DNA of 64,000 bases from Myxococcota bacterium (GTDB lineage Bacteria; Myxococcota_A; UBA796): NCBI GenBank assembly GCA_029251165.1, contig JAQXDW010000016.1:100148-164147 (forward strand), in the 5' to 3' direction. Position 1 is the stretch's first letter. Every line of letters starts with the position of its first letter. Below the pieces are notes generated by a model. The model was given only the letters and a program-made list of their open reading frames with translations. It was not told where the DNA came from and ran no database searches. The position numbers and the translations under genes were made by a program. Shown here piece by piece: positions 8,605-17,540 of the stretch.

Positions 8605-9729
8605 ATGATCCTCGTCGTCGGTGGTGGCATCTTCGGTGCCACAGCGGCCCTCGTCCTGGCGCAGCGGGGGCGGGCGGTCACCCTCGTCAGCCCCGCCCCG
8701 ATGCCGCACCCCGATGCCGCGACCACCGACATCAGCAAGGTCGTTCGCATGGACTATGGGGCCGACACCCTGTACACCGACCTCATGGCGAGGGCGATGC
8801 CGCTGTGGGAGCGCGACCCGCTCTACCATCCCGACGGCTTCCTCATCCTGCGGCGGAGTGCGCTGGCGCCTGGCGACTTTGAGCACGACAGCCTCGCTGC
8901 ATTGTCGCAGCGAGGGGTTCCCCTGACGCGCATGACCACGCCCCGCCTTGCAGCACAGCACCCCGCCTGGAACGCCGCGCGATACCCCGACGGCTACCAC
9001 AACCCCCGCGCAGGCTGGGCGGAGAGCGGCGCTGTGCTCGCGCGCACACTCGCCGAGGCCGCCGCCGCCGGGGTGCGGCTCGTGGAGGCTCGGGTGACCG
9101 GACTCATCGGACAGGCGACCGTCACCGGGGCCGAGACGACACACGGCCCCATCTCCGCAGAGACCGTGGTGGTCGCCGCCGGCAGCTGGACCACCACGCT
9201 CCTCCCGTCGCTCTCCGAGCTCCTCGCCCCGATCGCACAGCCCATCCTGCACTTCCGTCCCGACCATCCCGAGCGCTACGTCGCTCCGACGTTCCCGACC
9301 TGGGCTGCGGACATCTCGACCACGGGCTGGTATGGCTTCCCGGTCAACGCCGACGGCATCCTCAAGGTCGCCAACCACGGCCGCGGCATCCGCCTCGACC
9401 CCGATGCCCCCCGCAGCATCGGTCCCACGGTGGAGCCGATGTTCCGTGCGTTCCTCGCCGACACCTTCCCCGAGCTCGCCGCCGCGCCGCTGGTCAGCAG
9501 CCGACTGTGTCTCTACAGCGACAGCATCGACGGCGACTTCCTCATCGACCGCCACCCCGCGCGGTCCGGTGTCGTGATTGCAGCCGGCGGGAGCGGACAC
9601 GGCTTCAAGTTCGCCCCGATCCTCGGTGACCTCATCGCTGATGTGGTGCTCGGCGCCACCCCCATTCCTCGCTTTGCCTGGCGCACGCCCGGCCAGCGCA
9701 AGACCGAGCAGGCCCGCTTCGATGGTTAG
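8605..9729 (+). CDS. FAD-dependent oxidoreductase, DAO family
   Basis: 374-residue flavoprotein of the D-amino-acid oxidase/sarcosine oxidase fold. The N-terminal dinucleotide-binding motif is VVGGGIFGATAALVLAQRG (residues 4-22), a central substrate domain carries VVVAAGSWT, and the C-terminal FAD-binding stretch is VIAAGGSGHGFKFAPILG. These enzymes oxidise secondary or primary amines to imines with O2; a sarcosine or N-methyl-amino-acid substrate is plausible but not proven. It starts immediately after the stop of the metalloprotease lipoprotein and overlaps the following lipoprotein by 8 bases, so all three are probably co-transcribed. Confidence 0.88.
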   Translation: MILVVGGGIFGATAALVLAQRGRAVTLVSPAPMPHPDAATTDISKVVRMDYGADTLYTDLMARAMPLWERDPLYHPDGFLILRRSALAPGDFEHDSLAALSQRGVPLTRMTTPRLAAQHPAWNAARYPDGYHNPRAGWAESGAVLARTLAEAAAAGVRLVEARVTGLIGQATVTGAETTHGPISAETVVVAAGSWTTTLLPSLSELLAPIAQPILHFRPDHPERYVAPTFPTWAADISTTGWYGFPVNADGILKVANHGRGIRLDPDAPRSIGPTVEPMFRAFLADTFPELAAAPLVSSRLCLYSDSIDGDFLIDRHPARSGVVIAAGGSGHGFKFAPILGDLIADVVLGATPIPRFAWRTPGQRKTEQARFDG

Positions 9730-10291
9730 TCTCTTTCTCCTCGCCATCGGCTGCGCGCCGAAAGCCCCTCCCCCGGGCTCGCTGGACATCTCTGCATCAG
9801 TCGGAGTGCAGGGCGTGGGCGGTACCGACGTCTTCTTGCCGGTGCCGATTCCGCTTGGCGCTGGCCTCCCATGGACCGGCGAGGCTCGGACCGATGAACA
9901 GCTCGCGCTGCTGGCGGGCGAGTCGATTCTCTCAGAGCTGATGCAGCTCCAGCCGGCGGAGCCTGCAGAGCTCAAGGCCGCCATCGCCCGCAGCGACGAT
10001 GCCCGAGATGCTCTCGCCACCGCTGCCGGTGAGGCCACACTGAAGTGTGCTGCAGATGCTCGCTTTGGTGACGTAATGGGAGAGCTGCTGCGGATCCTGT
10101 CCGCCCTGGAGCCCCAGGCTGGAGGCCCAGAAGCAGAGTGGACCGAGCGACAGCAGGCCGCAATGCAGAGCTACACCGCCTTCCTCAGCAGCAGCGTGGC
10201 CGCCTATGACAGCGTGCTCACCCGCTGTCCAGCCGACAGCCCGTGGGCACGACACGCCACCCACCAGCTGCGCATGCTGACGGCAGAGTGA
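9722..10291 (+). CDS. Small lipoprotein of unknown function
   Basis: 189 residues. A minimal signal peptide with lipobox AIGC (Cys 11) is followed by a Pro-rich linker and mostly alpha-helical sequence with two further Cys residues (near 108 and 169). ATG 9722 lies within the last codons of the oxidoreductase gene (8-base overlap), which indicates translational coupling. I do not recognise a domain. Confidence 0.7.
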   Translation: MVSLFLLAIGCAPKAPPPGSLDISASVGVQGVGGTDVFLPVPIPLGAGLPWTGEARTDEQLALLAGESILSELMQLQPAEPAELKAAIARSDDARDALATAAGEATLKCAADARFGDVMGELLRILSALEPQAGGPEAEWTERQQAAMQSYTAFLSSSVAAYDSVLTRCPADSPWARHATHQLRMLTAE

Positions 10292-10313
10292 GCCAACGGC
10301 ATGCGCTGCGGCC

Positions 10314-10718
10314 TCACGGCATGTAGGCTTCTTCGCCGAACACGTTGACGATCTTCGCACGCACGCCCTCACCGAGGACCTCGGTGCGACAGCCGAGGCG
10401 GTTGGCCTCGGGGATCTTGTTCTCTGCCTTGGTGTTGCGCTCGGCATCGTCTTCGGGTGAGAGCATCTCTGCTCCGGCGAGGACCTCCACGTGGCAGGTT
10501 CCGCAGGTGCTGTCTGCGCAGCCGGTTGCGATCGGGGAGGCGCCGCGACCGCTGGCGAGGACGAGGGAGTCTCCCTTCTTGGCCGAGACCTCAAAGGTGC
10601 TGCCGTCGGGCAGCTCGAAGGTGACCGTGTACTTCGGAACGGCCGGCTTCTGCGGGGCCTTGCTGCCGCCGCCGAGGAGGGCCTTGAGCTTCTTGCGGAT
10701 ACCAAATGGGGTCATCAT
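10314..10718 (-). CDS. 2Fe-2S ferredoxin
   Basis: 134-residue electron carrier. Cluster ligands C67, C72, C75 (C-x4-C-x2-C within TGCADSTCGTC) and C110 (LGCRTEV) form the plant/adrenodoxin-type site. A basic N-terminal extension of about 28 residues precedes the beta-grasp fold. The chosen ATG 10718 follows GGAG at 5 bases; a longer frame from 10769 lacks a site. No partner oxidoreductase or Rieske gene is adjacent, so the redox partner is unknown. Confidence 0.9.
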   Translation of the reverse strand: MMTPFGIRKKLKALLGGGSKAPQKPAVPKYTVTFELPDGSTFEVSAKKGDSLVLASGRGASPIATGCADSTCGTCHVEVLAGAEMLSPEDDAERNTKAENKIPEANRLGCRTEVLGEGVRAKIVNVFGEEAYMP

Positions 10719-10765
10719 GCACTCCGAGGGTTTAGCGGAGAACCCATATCCCACCTGTGCCCGTC

Positions 10766-11878
10766 TCAAACCTGTTCGATGACAAACACGCCGACGCGCA
10801 GCCCGCCGTTGCTGAACGTCGTGAGCCGGAAGACATCTGGATGGACTGCACAGGCCAGCCGATCATTGGGCGCGAGAAAGATTGCTCGCCAGCCCTCGAA
10901 CCGCTCAGTCAGGGTGCGACCGAAGTGGTGATAGACACCACGGACCCGCTGCCCGAGCCGAGCACCATAGGGCGGGTTGGTCGCGACGAGTCCGAGATGA
11001 GCAGGGGCCTCAACCGCTGAGACGTTGCCCACGCTCCACTTCACTGCGACCCGCGCCCGATCAGCATTCTCCTTCGAGCACTGGATCGCTCGGGGTTCCT
11101 TGTCTGAGCCGATGATCGGCACAGCGATGGGGCGCCCGTGGCCCGCACGCTCCGGGCGCAGGCCGCCGAGACCCGGCCACTCCTCCCAGGCAAAGCTGCG
11201 GGAAGACCACGGCGCACGCCCCGCAGCGAGCAGGGCAGCCTCGATGGGCAGGGTACCCGAGCCGCAGAACGGATCAACCAGGGCCTCGTCCCCCTCCCAG
11301 CCGGCTGCCATCAGCATCGCCGCGGCCAGGTTCTCCCGCAGCGGCGCCTTCACTGACGACTGCCGCCACCCGCGTCGGTGCAGCAGCTCACCGCCAGCAT
11401 CCAGGGAGAGGGTTGCCTTGTCGCTGTCGATGCGAATCTGGAGACGCTGGCGGATTCGGGCAGGCTTCTGACGCTTGTAGCCACGGGTGGCGTCGCGGAT
11501 CGCGTTGCGGGCCTTGGCGGCGATGACGTCGCGCCGGGAGAGTCGAGAGCCGCGCGTTGAGACCGTGACGTCGATCTCAGCGCCCGCCATCAGGTAGCCC
11601 GACCAGTCCACCGAGCGCACGAGGTCGGCCAGCGCCCGCAGCGACTTCGCGCTCCCCTGGCCCACCCGAAGGAGGACCCGAGAGGGGGTTCGGGCGCGCG
11701 CGCTGAGTCGAGCCCCCTCCGCCAGCGACGCATCAAACAGCACACCGCCGACGACAATCTCACCGGAGATCCCCATCGCATCCAGCTCACGACAGACCAC
11801 AGGCTCCAGCCCGGGTGTGGCGACGGCAAACCAGCTCGGCATCTCGGCGGGGTATCGTGGGGGGAAGCGTAAGTCCAC
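10766..11878 (-). CDS. THUMP-domain class I RNA methyltransferase (RlmL-N/Trm14-like)
   Basis: 370 residues. An N-terminal THUMP-like RNA-binding part (about 15-150) is followed by a SAM methyltransferase domain with VDPFCGSGTLPIEAALLA (motif I, about 205-222) and the catalytic NPPYG (about 302-306). This is the UPF0020 architecture of enzymes making m2G in rRNA or tRNA; the modified base here is not determined. GTG 11878 is preceded by GGAGGG with a 4-base spacer, which favours it over an internal ATG at 11842. It is divergent from the membrane protein at 11914 (35-base gap). Confidence 0.88.
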   Translation of the reverse strand: MDLRFPPRYPAEMPSWFAVATPGLEPVVCRELDAMGISGEIVVGGVLFDASLAEGARLSARARTPSRVLLRVGQGSAKSLRALADLVRSVDWSGYLMAGAEIDVTVSTRGSRLSRRDVIAAKARNAIRDATRGYKRQKPARIRQRLQIRIDSDKATLSLDAGGELLHRRGWRQSSVKAPLRENLAAAMLMAAGWEGDEALVDPFCGSGTLPIEAALLAAGRAPWSSRSFAWEEWPGLGGLRPERAGHGRPIAVPIIGSDKEPRAIQCSKENADRARVAVKWSVGNVSAVEAPAHLGLVATNPPYGARLGQRVRGVYHHFGRTLTERFEGWRAIFLAPNDRLACAVHPDVFRLTTFSNGGLRVGVFVIEQV

Positions 11879-11882
11879 AGAA

Positions 11883-11888
11883 CCCTCC
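11883..11888 (-). promoter_or_regulatory. Shine-Dalgarno GGAGGG deciding the GTG start at 11878
   Basis: GGAGGG on the minus strand with a 4-base spacer (TTCT) to GTG 11878. It supports the GTG start of the THUMP methyltransferase. Confidence 0.7.
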
Positions 11889-11904
11889 GACGTTTGAGCT
11901 GTCT

Positions 11905-11910
11905 GGAGGT
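11905..11910 (+). promoter_or_regulatory. Shine-Dalgarno GGAGGT deciding the ATG start at 11914
   Basis: GGAGGT with a 3-base spacer to ATG 11914, which excludes the longer in-frame extension from 11815. Confidence 0.7.
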
Positions 11911-11913
11911 GGC

Positions 11914-12570
11914 ATGGGATTGGTCTCTACACTGGATCGGACAGCGGGTGGGATCGCACGATGGTCGACGACGCTCGGTCAGCTCGCACTGGTCGCGCTC
12001 GGGGTTCACCTCGTCGGCGATCAGGTCGATGACCTCCTGCTGGTCAGCTTGAGCGCCATGGTGGAGGCCCTGGAGGGTCCACTGGCCCGGCTCACGGCGA
12101 TGCTGGATCGTCCCCATGGTACCCCCCCGCTGCTCTCCAGCCTTCCGCTGAACACCACGGCAGTATGGGGAGCGCTGTGCGTCGAGCTGGCCACGACCGT
12201 CGCGCTGAGCACAGCGTTTGTGCTCTCCAGTCAGCGGCCGCGGCTGTCCTGGACCGCGTATCGAGCGGCGCTGTGCGTCCATGCTCTGATCATGCCGCTC
12301 GCCCTCGCCGGGGTGCTGCTGGCGGGCTGCTGGTCGATGGCGATGGCCGCAGAGGACCTGCTGCCGCCCTCGGGCATCGCACCGTGGGCCGCCGGCCTCC
12401 TCGCGCTGGCGGTGGCAGCACGCTTCGGACTGCCGGCATGGCTGCGCGCGATCGGGGCGCTCTCCGCTGCAGAGACCTGGCGGCAGGGAGGGGTGCTGAG
12501 CATCCTGCTGCTGCCGGTCGGTGTCTTGGCATGGCGACACGGCGTGCCGGTCTGGGGGTGGCTGCCGTGA
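11914..12570 (+). CDS. Integral membrane protein of unknown function
   Basis: 218 residues with about five hydrophobic segments (about 20-35, 80-105, 118-140, 152-170, 195-212). ATG 11914 has a strong Shine-Dalgarno. The stop overlaps the GTG start of the downstream M23 peptidase by two bases (12568-12569), so the two are made together. This suggests a membrane partner for a periplasmic cell-wall hydrolase, but no domain is recognised. Confidence 0.75.
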   Translation: MGLVSTLDRTAGGIARWSTTLGQLALVALGVHLVGDQVDDLLLVSLSAMVEALEGPLARLTAMLDRPHGTPPLLSSLPLNTTAVWGALCVELATTVALSTAFVLSSQRPRLSWTAYRAALCVHALIMPLALAGVLLAGCWSMAMAAEDLLPPSGIAPWAAGLLALAVAARFGLPAWLRAIGALSAAETWRQGGVLSILLLPVGVLAWRHGVPVWGWLP

Positions 12571-13469
12571 AGGGGCTCAGCGAGCTGGTTCTGTTTGGTG
12601 CGCTGCTGGCTGCCGCCTGGAGCCGAACACCGGCCGGCGCCGTCGGGCACAACCTCCTCGTCCGCTGGCAAGGCGGAGAGGCCGTCGATGTGCTCGCCCG
12701 GTTCCGCACCGGCCCGCCACCCGGCCTCGAAGAGGCCATCGCCGCCGCCCTCACCGTCCCGCCGCCTGTGAGGGTTCACGATGCTCCCTTGCTCGGCGTC
12801 AGTGTCGCCCTGCGCGCACGGCTCTCCGAGGCCGACGCCGCCGCCATTGAGGTGCTGATGGAAGAGAACGATCTGGAGACCGCGCTGGAGCGCCACCTCA
12901 TCGGCGACCCGCTGCGGCAGCGTGCCATCCGCCGGGCCCGCGCCGCTGGCGCAGACCGACCAGAGCAGTACACCTCCCACCGGGCCTACCTTCCCGCACA
13001 AGCGGCTGCCGAGGTCGACACACTGCGCAGCGCGATCGCGCCGATGGCCACCGCGCTGACTCTGCTGTGGCCGGTCTCCGTCAGCGCACGCATCTCGAGC
13101 CCGTTCGGCTACAGGGTCCACCCCACCCTCAAGACACGCAAGCTCCACAACGGCGTCGACATTGCAGTGCCGATCGGCACCCCGGTCCATTCAGCCGGCA
13201 GCGGCAGCGTCCGCAGCGCTGGAGAGAATGGCGTCAGCGGGCGGTATGTGGTGCTCGACCACGGCCACGGAGTGACCACCAGCTACGCTCACGGTGACGT
13301 CCTCCACGTCTCTCGGGGAGACTCCGTCGATGCTGGAGGGCTGCTCATGGACTCCGGAAGCACCGGTGGAAGCACCGGCCCACACCTGCACTTCACCCTG
13401 AAGATCAACGGCACCGCCATCGACCCTCTGCCGTTCCAGCGAACCAGCCGGACTGATCATGTGGACTGA
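12567..13469 (+). CDS. Exported M23 (LytM) peptidase
   Basis: 300 residues. An N-terminal hydrophobic signal (about 5-24) is followed by a helical region (about 60-165) and a C-terminal M23 domain. Zinc and catalytic residues are visible: H194 and D198 (KLHNGVDIAV), and H273/H275 (GPHLHF), so this looks like an active endopeptidase cleaving peptidoglycan cross-links in the periplasm. The GTG 12567 start overlaps the previous TGA. The upstream sequence GGGGGTGG can serve as ribosome site. Confidence 0.9.
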   Translation: MKGLSELVLFGALLAAAWSRTPAGAVGHNLLVRWQGGEAVDVLARFRTGPPPGLEEAIAAALTVPPPVRVHDAPLLGVSVALRARLSEADAAAIEVLMEENDLETALERHLIGDPLRQRAIRRARAAGADRPEQYTSHRAYLPAQAAAEVDTLRSAIAPMATALTLLWPVSVSARISSPFGYRVHPTLKTRKLHNGVDIAVPIGTPVHSAGSGSVRSAGENGVSGRYVVLDHGHGVTTSYAHGDVLHVSRGDSVDAGGLLMDSGSTGGSTGPHLHFTLKINGTAIDPLPFQRTSRTDHVD

Positions 13470-13522
13470 GAAGCGGCTCGGGTGTGCCCATCGCAACGGC
13501 GGGTCTCACAGCACCGTGCAGC

Positions 13523-14536
13523 TCACCCGTCCTGAGCTTTTACTTGGGGCACCGTCCGCACAAGGTCTCGCAGCGACAGTCCCTCAATGAGCAGACACAG
13601 CCCGCCGATGCTCACCGTAAAGCTGAACATCCCGAGGTGCAGCACCACCGCGAAGGTCCGGGCGATGTCCTCGTGGACGCCCCACAGCCGCAGCGCCGTC
13701 GAACAGAACAGCTCGTATGCACCGAAGAAGCCTGGTGTTGGCAGTGCGACCATTCCCGAGAGGGTGATTGACCATGTGCTCCACGCTGCGCTGAGGCTGA
13801 CTGGAATTCCTGGGAACGCACTCATCACGACTGCGACCGCGCCGATGGTCACGCCCCAGATGCTCGCAGAGATCGCCAGCAGCAGCGCGAGGCGGGCTGG
13901 AGCCTTGATGAGCTCACCGAATCCGTCGCGGAACTTGCGCACAAACCCCGCGATCAGCGTGCCCATCGGGAGCTTCTCAATCAGCTGAGTGGCGGGCTCT
14001 CCGATGGCGACCAGCGCGGTCCCCACCAACACACCGAGCACCACGATTCCACCAGCAAACTGCTGACCAGCGGCGATAACATCGACCCCGCCGCCCTCTG
14101 TATCGATCACCAGGCCACCTGGCGGAAGCTCGACGAGCAGCGTCAGCCCCATCAGCATGCCCAGCAGCATCAGCATGTCGAGCAGCCGCTCCAGCACGAT
14201 CGCCGCCATGCCGCGCCCAAACGGAATCCCCTCTCGCTCTGTGAGCAGGTAGGGCCGGACCATCTCGCCCAGCCGAAGCGGGATGACGTTGATCGCGAGG
14301 AAGCCGACGGAGTTGATCGAGAACAGCCGCCAGTAGCGGATGGGCTGGTTCAGCAGCAGCCGCAGTCTCCAGGTCCGCAGCATGTGAGCGGTCATGTACA
14401 GGGCACACATCGGGAGCAGCCGCCACCAGGAAACCTGGGAGAGCGCCTCCAGGGCATGCTCGACATCGATTCCCCACAAAACACCGACAAGGAAGGCGAT
14501 CGTCACCACCAGGACGACGGCAATCTTAATGCGCAT
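13523..14536 (-). CDS. Flippase-like membrane protein (LPG synthase TM/UPF0104 family)
   Basis: 337 residues, about eight membrane helices. Hallmarks include HMLRTWRLRLLL, NVIPLRLGEMVRPYLL and TPGFFGAYE, as in the TM domain of lysylphosphatidylglycerol synthases and AglD-type proteins. The family is thought to move or modify lipid-linked molecules. ATG 14536 follows GGAAG. It lies 3 bases downstream of the sterol-desaturase-like gene on the same strand, so the two share a transcript and probably a lipid pathway. Confidence 0.88.
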   Translation of the reverse strand: MRIKIAVVLVVTIAFLVGVLWGIDVEHALEALSQVSWWRLLPMCALYMTAHMLRTWRLRLLLNQPIRYWRLFSINSVGFLAINVIPLRLGEMVRPYLLTEREGIPFGRGMAAIVLERLLDMLMLLGMLMGLTLLVELPPGGLVIDTEGGGVDVIAAGQQFAGGIVVLGVLVGTALVAIGEPATQLIEKLPMGTLIAGFVRKFRDGFGELIKAPARLALLLAISASIWGVTIGAVAVVMSAFPGIPVSLSAAWSTWSITLSGMVALPTPGFFGAYELFCSTALRLWGVHEDIARTFAVVLHLGMFSFTVSIGGLCLLIEGLSLRDLVRTVPQVKAQDG

Positions 14537-14539
14537 CGT

Positions 14540-15349
14540 CTACTTCCGAGGCCAAAGAAGCTGAAGCTTGAGCACCGCGAGCAGCGTCTGAGCAGAGAAC
14601 CCAGACTCCCGGGTGCCCGCCAGGGCCTGCTTGCTGTTGATGCCGTACAGTTCCGGCAGCACGGGGCGGGTGACATCAGAGCCAAACAGACGATCCCAGA
14701 TGATGATCGAGTTGGAGTAATTGCCGTCGTAGAGGTTGCCCTCCCGCGTGTGGTGCCAGGCGTGAAAGTGAGGGTTGTTCAGCACCTTGTGCCAGGCCCC
14801 CAGCAGCGGATGGGAGATGTCGAAGCGAAGGTTGGCGTGCTGAAAAGTGTCGAAGAAGATGCCGATCCCAAATGCCACCTGGAGGATCCAGGGGGCAAAA
14901 CCGGAGGTGTCGATGAGGACCCCAAACAGCAGAATCGGAATGGCAGAGAGCTGCAGAAAGTCCACGGCATGCATCCGCAGACCGGCAGTGGCGTCCATGC
15001 GCTCGACGGAGTGGTGAACGCGGTGGAAGCGCCAGAGAAACGGGACCCGATGGTCTGCCCGATGTACCCAATAGCGGGTAAAGTCCAGCGCAATGAACGC
15101 CACAGCGAACTGAGCGAGCGCGCTGATTCCAGCGCCGTCGCCCAGCCAGTCCATGCTGATCAGCGCACCGCCGACGGTGGACTGAACCAGCCGAGCCAGC
15201 GGCGCGAGGGTGACAAAGATGAGCCCACCGGTCAGCAGGTTGATGATGAGATCCGGGTTGATGACCCGCTGCTCACGATCACGAGGGAGGAGAACCGCAA
15301 GCAGTGTGAACAGCCCGACTCCGGCAACCTCAAGCAGCATCCGTGTCAT
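14540..15349 (-). CDS. Sterol desaturase/fatty acid hydroxylase family protein
   Basis: 269-residue membrane di-iron enzyme. The His clusters of the family are all present: HRADH, HRVHHS, a central QHANL, and HAWHH near the C-terminus, interspersed with four or five membrane helices. Such enzymes hydroxylate or desaturate sterols, carotenoids, fatty acids or alkylglycerols. GGAGG lies 5 bases before ATG 15349. It is coupled to the flippase-like gene downstream. The substrate cannot be inferred. Confidence 0.9.
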   Translation of the reverse strand: MTRMLLEVAGVGLFTLLAVLLPRDREQRVINPDLIINLLTGGLIFVTLAPLARLVQSTVGGALISMDWLGDGAGISALAQFAVAFIALDFTRYWVHRADHRVPFLWRFHRVHHSVERMDATAGLRMHAVDFLQLSAIPILLFGVLIDTSGFAPWILQVAFGIGIFFDTFQHANLRFDISHPLLGAWHKVLNNPHFHAWHHTREGNLYDGNYSNSIIIWDRLFGSDVTRPVLPELYGINSKQALAGTRESGFSAQTLLAVLKLQLLWPRK

Positions 15350-15414
15350 GCCGACCTCCGCTCACATCCCTATCAACACCTCGCGGCGATGCGACCCCGC
15401 GAGGAAGAGTTGGG

Positions 15415-16473
15415 CTACTTGCCCCCTCCCTCGATGACCTCAAGGGTGACGTCATCGAGGCGCTCAGCATCCTCAAAGTCACCCGCCAGGGTGAGACAGT
15501 ATGTCTCGCCATCCGGGCACTCCTCGCAGGAGAGGCCGTACTTCTCCAGCAGCAGACAGGTGACCCCGGGGTCGTTGCCGAGCTGGAGCAGCGGCCCCAT
15601 GTTGCGGGTGTCGCCGAGGCCGCGGAAGGAGGCTCCGCCGATGGTCGAGCCGTCTGCGGAGAAGGTTCCCTCGATGGAGAAGTTGTAGACCGGAATCTCG
15701 ATGCCGTTGTACTCGAAGATGGTCTCACCAGAGGCCGCAAAGAACGGGCTGCTGGTGAAGTCCGCCTGCCCGAAGTCCCAGGTGGCGAAGTCGGTGTCTT
15801 GAAGGACCGCGCCAGAAGTCGGGTGGATGTAGCCCTGAGAAGCGATCATATCGAGCGATGAGCTCGTGGCGTCAGTGATCCCAAGCAGGAGCGGCTCGGA
15901 GAGGTACAGCGCCAGGAGCGCGCCCACGCCAGCCGGCTCGGTGTAGGTCGCCTGGCTCATGTCGATGTAGTAGGCGCTCCCGATGAGACTGGTGGCGTCA
16001 TCGGCGAGCTCGTCTCCGTAGGCGGTCGTCGAGAAGACGACCTCGGTGGAGACATCACAGATGTCAACGGTCAGGACGTAGTCTGTCGAGCCGCTCCAGG
16101 CGCCGGCCGCAGCGGTGACCGAGGCATTGAAGCCGGAGTCATCCCACGACAGCGACAGGGGAACGTCTGCGCCGCTGCCATCAGAGACCACGATGCCGGC
16201 AAGCTTACCGGCGGCATCGTCGAAGGTGATCTCCAGTGCATCACGGTAATACCAGCTGGAATTTCCGTACAAAGGAGAGGTCTCGACGAGCGAAACCTCG
16301 CAGGGCTCGTCAGGCCCGTCTGCGGTGTCGTCGGTGTCGTCGGTGTCCGCAGTGTCGTCGAGAACGGTGTCCGCAGTGTCCGTGGTGCTTGGGATGGACT
16401 CGGTGTCCTTGTCCTTGCAGCCCACGAGCGCAACCAGCGCGATCAGGGCAGCTGCCCCGCTGTGCATCTTCAT
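15415..16473 (-). CDS. Lipoprotein with Asp/Thr-rich stalk
   Basis: 352 residues. Signal peptide and lipobox ALVGC (Cys at about 19), then a low-complexity Asp/Thr/Ala stalk (about 24-52) typical of surface lipoproteins in this kind of genome. A beta-rich ectodomain follows with several Cys residues (CEVSL; DICDVS; TCLLLEKYGLSCEEC). ATG 16473 is preceded by GAGGAGG. No enzymatic motif is recognised. It is the first of a group of three surface lipoproteins (15415-19031). Confidence 0.8.
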   Translation of the reverse strand: MKMHSGAAALIALVALVGCKDKDTESIPSTTDTADTVLDDTADTDDTDDTADGPDEPCEVSLVETSPLYGNSSWYYRDALEITFDDAAGKLAGIVVSDGSGADVPLSLSWDDSGFNASVTAAAGAWSGSTDYVLTVDICDVSTEVVFSTTAYGDELADDATSLIGSAYYIDMSQATYTEPAGVGALLALYLSEPLLLGITDATSSSLDMIASQGYIHPTSGAVLQDTDFATWDFGQADFTSSPFFAASGETIFEYNGIEIPVYNFSIEGTFSADGSTIGGASFRGLGDTRNMGPLLQLGNDPGVTCLLLEKYGLSCEECPDGETYCLTLAGDFEDAERLDDVTLEVIEGGGK

Positions 16474-16525
16474 CGTTGCCTCCTCATCTGATTGTCAGCA
16501 TATCCAAGAAGACCGCCACCTGCGA

Positions 16526-17485
16526 TTACAGCCCGGTGTCCGTCATCTCTACCATCACCTCCAACACGTACCAGTACGCCAGCCCTCCCCCGGAGCCCTC
16601 TCTCGGCTCAACCTTGATGCCCCAGACGGTGCCTTCCGCAGTGGCATCCGCGTCGGCTTCATAGGTGAGGATGGGATCGAGGTCGTAGGAGTTTACGCCG
16701 ATGGCGGAGGTCGCGACTCGGCTCTCAGAGCCGTCGTACAGCGAGATGCGGGCGTTGATCGGAGAGCCGTAGTTCCACGCCTCGATGCGCGCAGTGACCA
16801 CGCTCTCGACCCCTTCTGGAAGCGTGACAAGGAACCAGTCAGCATCGCTTCCAGCGTCGATGAGTCCGAACATCCGGTCGCCGGTCTCGATGAGCAGGCC
16901 GTCCTGGATGCCGTCGTTGGGCTCGACCTCCGAGCCCGTCCACAGCACCGGCGCCTTTGCCTCTGAGGCGATGATCTGCCAGATGTAGTCCTCGCCGTAG
17001 CCGTAGAATTGGTCTGCGATGGTCGCGTAGAAGGTGTTGGGCTCCTCGACAGGAAACACCAGGATCGGATCGAGGCTGCCGGGGCTGGAGGTCACCAGGG
17101 TGGTGTAGTCGTAGGAGGCATCGTCGAGGGTGAGCTGGAGGTTGGAGGAGGTGCCGAGGTCCTGGCCACGGACCCAGACCTTGACCCAGCCGGCGCTCTC
17201 CAGGCTGAACCGGAAGATGTCGAAGTCTCCAGCGGTCTCCAGGGTGCCGCAGCCCCAGGTCTCCATCGGAAGCTCCTGGGCCTGACCGAGAGTGGAGTTG
17301 GGTTCCTCCTCGGGCCACTCACACAGCGGCGGCGGTCCTGTGTCGACAGGACCAGTGTCGGCTGTGTCGACCACCTCCGGAGCGGTGTCGATCGGCTCGG
17401 TCTGATCTGGCGGGCTCGGCAGATCGCCAGCACATCCGACAAAAGCACGACATCCCATCATCGTCAGCAGAATGAAGCCGGGCAT
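16526..17485 (-). CDS. Lipoprotein with PPC-like domains
   Basis: 319 residues. Lipobox MMGC (Cys 12), then a short Asp/Thr/Pro stalk. Two copies of a motif typical of bacterial pre-peptidase C-terminal (PPC) domains follow: WPEEEPNSTLGQAQEL with DFDIFRFSL, and EVEPNDGIQDGLLI with DADWFLVTLPEG. PPC domains are beta-sandwich accessory domains of secreted proteins. No catalytic domain is attached. It is divergent from the lipoprotein at 17541. Confidence 0.8.
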   Translation of the reverse strand: MPGFILLTMMGCRAFVGCAGDLPSPPDQTEPIDTAPEVVDTADTGPVDTGPPPLCEWPEEEPNSTLGQAQELPMETWGCGTLETAGDFDIFRFSLESAGWVKVWVRGQDLGTSSNLQLTLDDASYDYTTLVTSSPGSLDPILVFPVEEPNTFYATIADQFYGYGEDYIWQIIASEAKAPVLWTGSEVEPNDGIQDGLLIETGDRMFGLIDAGSDADWFLVTLPEGVESVVTARIEAWNYGSPINARISLYDGSESRVATSAIGVNSYDLDPILTYEADADATAEGTVWGIKVEPREGSGGGLAYWYVLEVMVEMTDTGL

Positions 17486-17540
17486 GGTACAGACCCCCTA
17501 AGGGTTAGAGACGAAATCTTTAGCAGAGTAAGCGGCAGAC

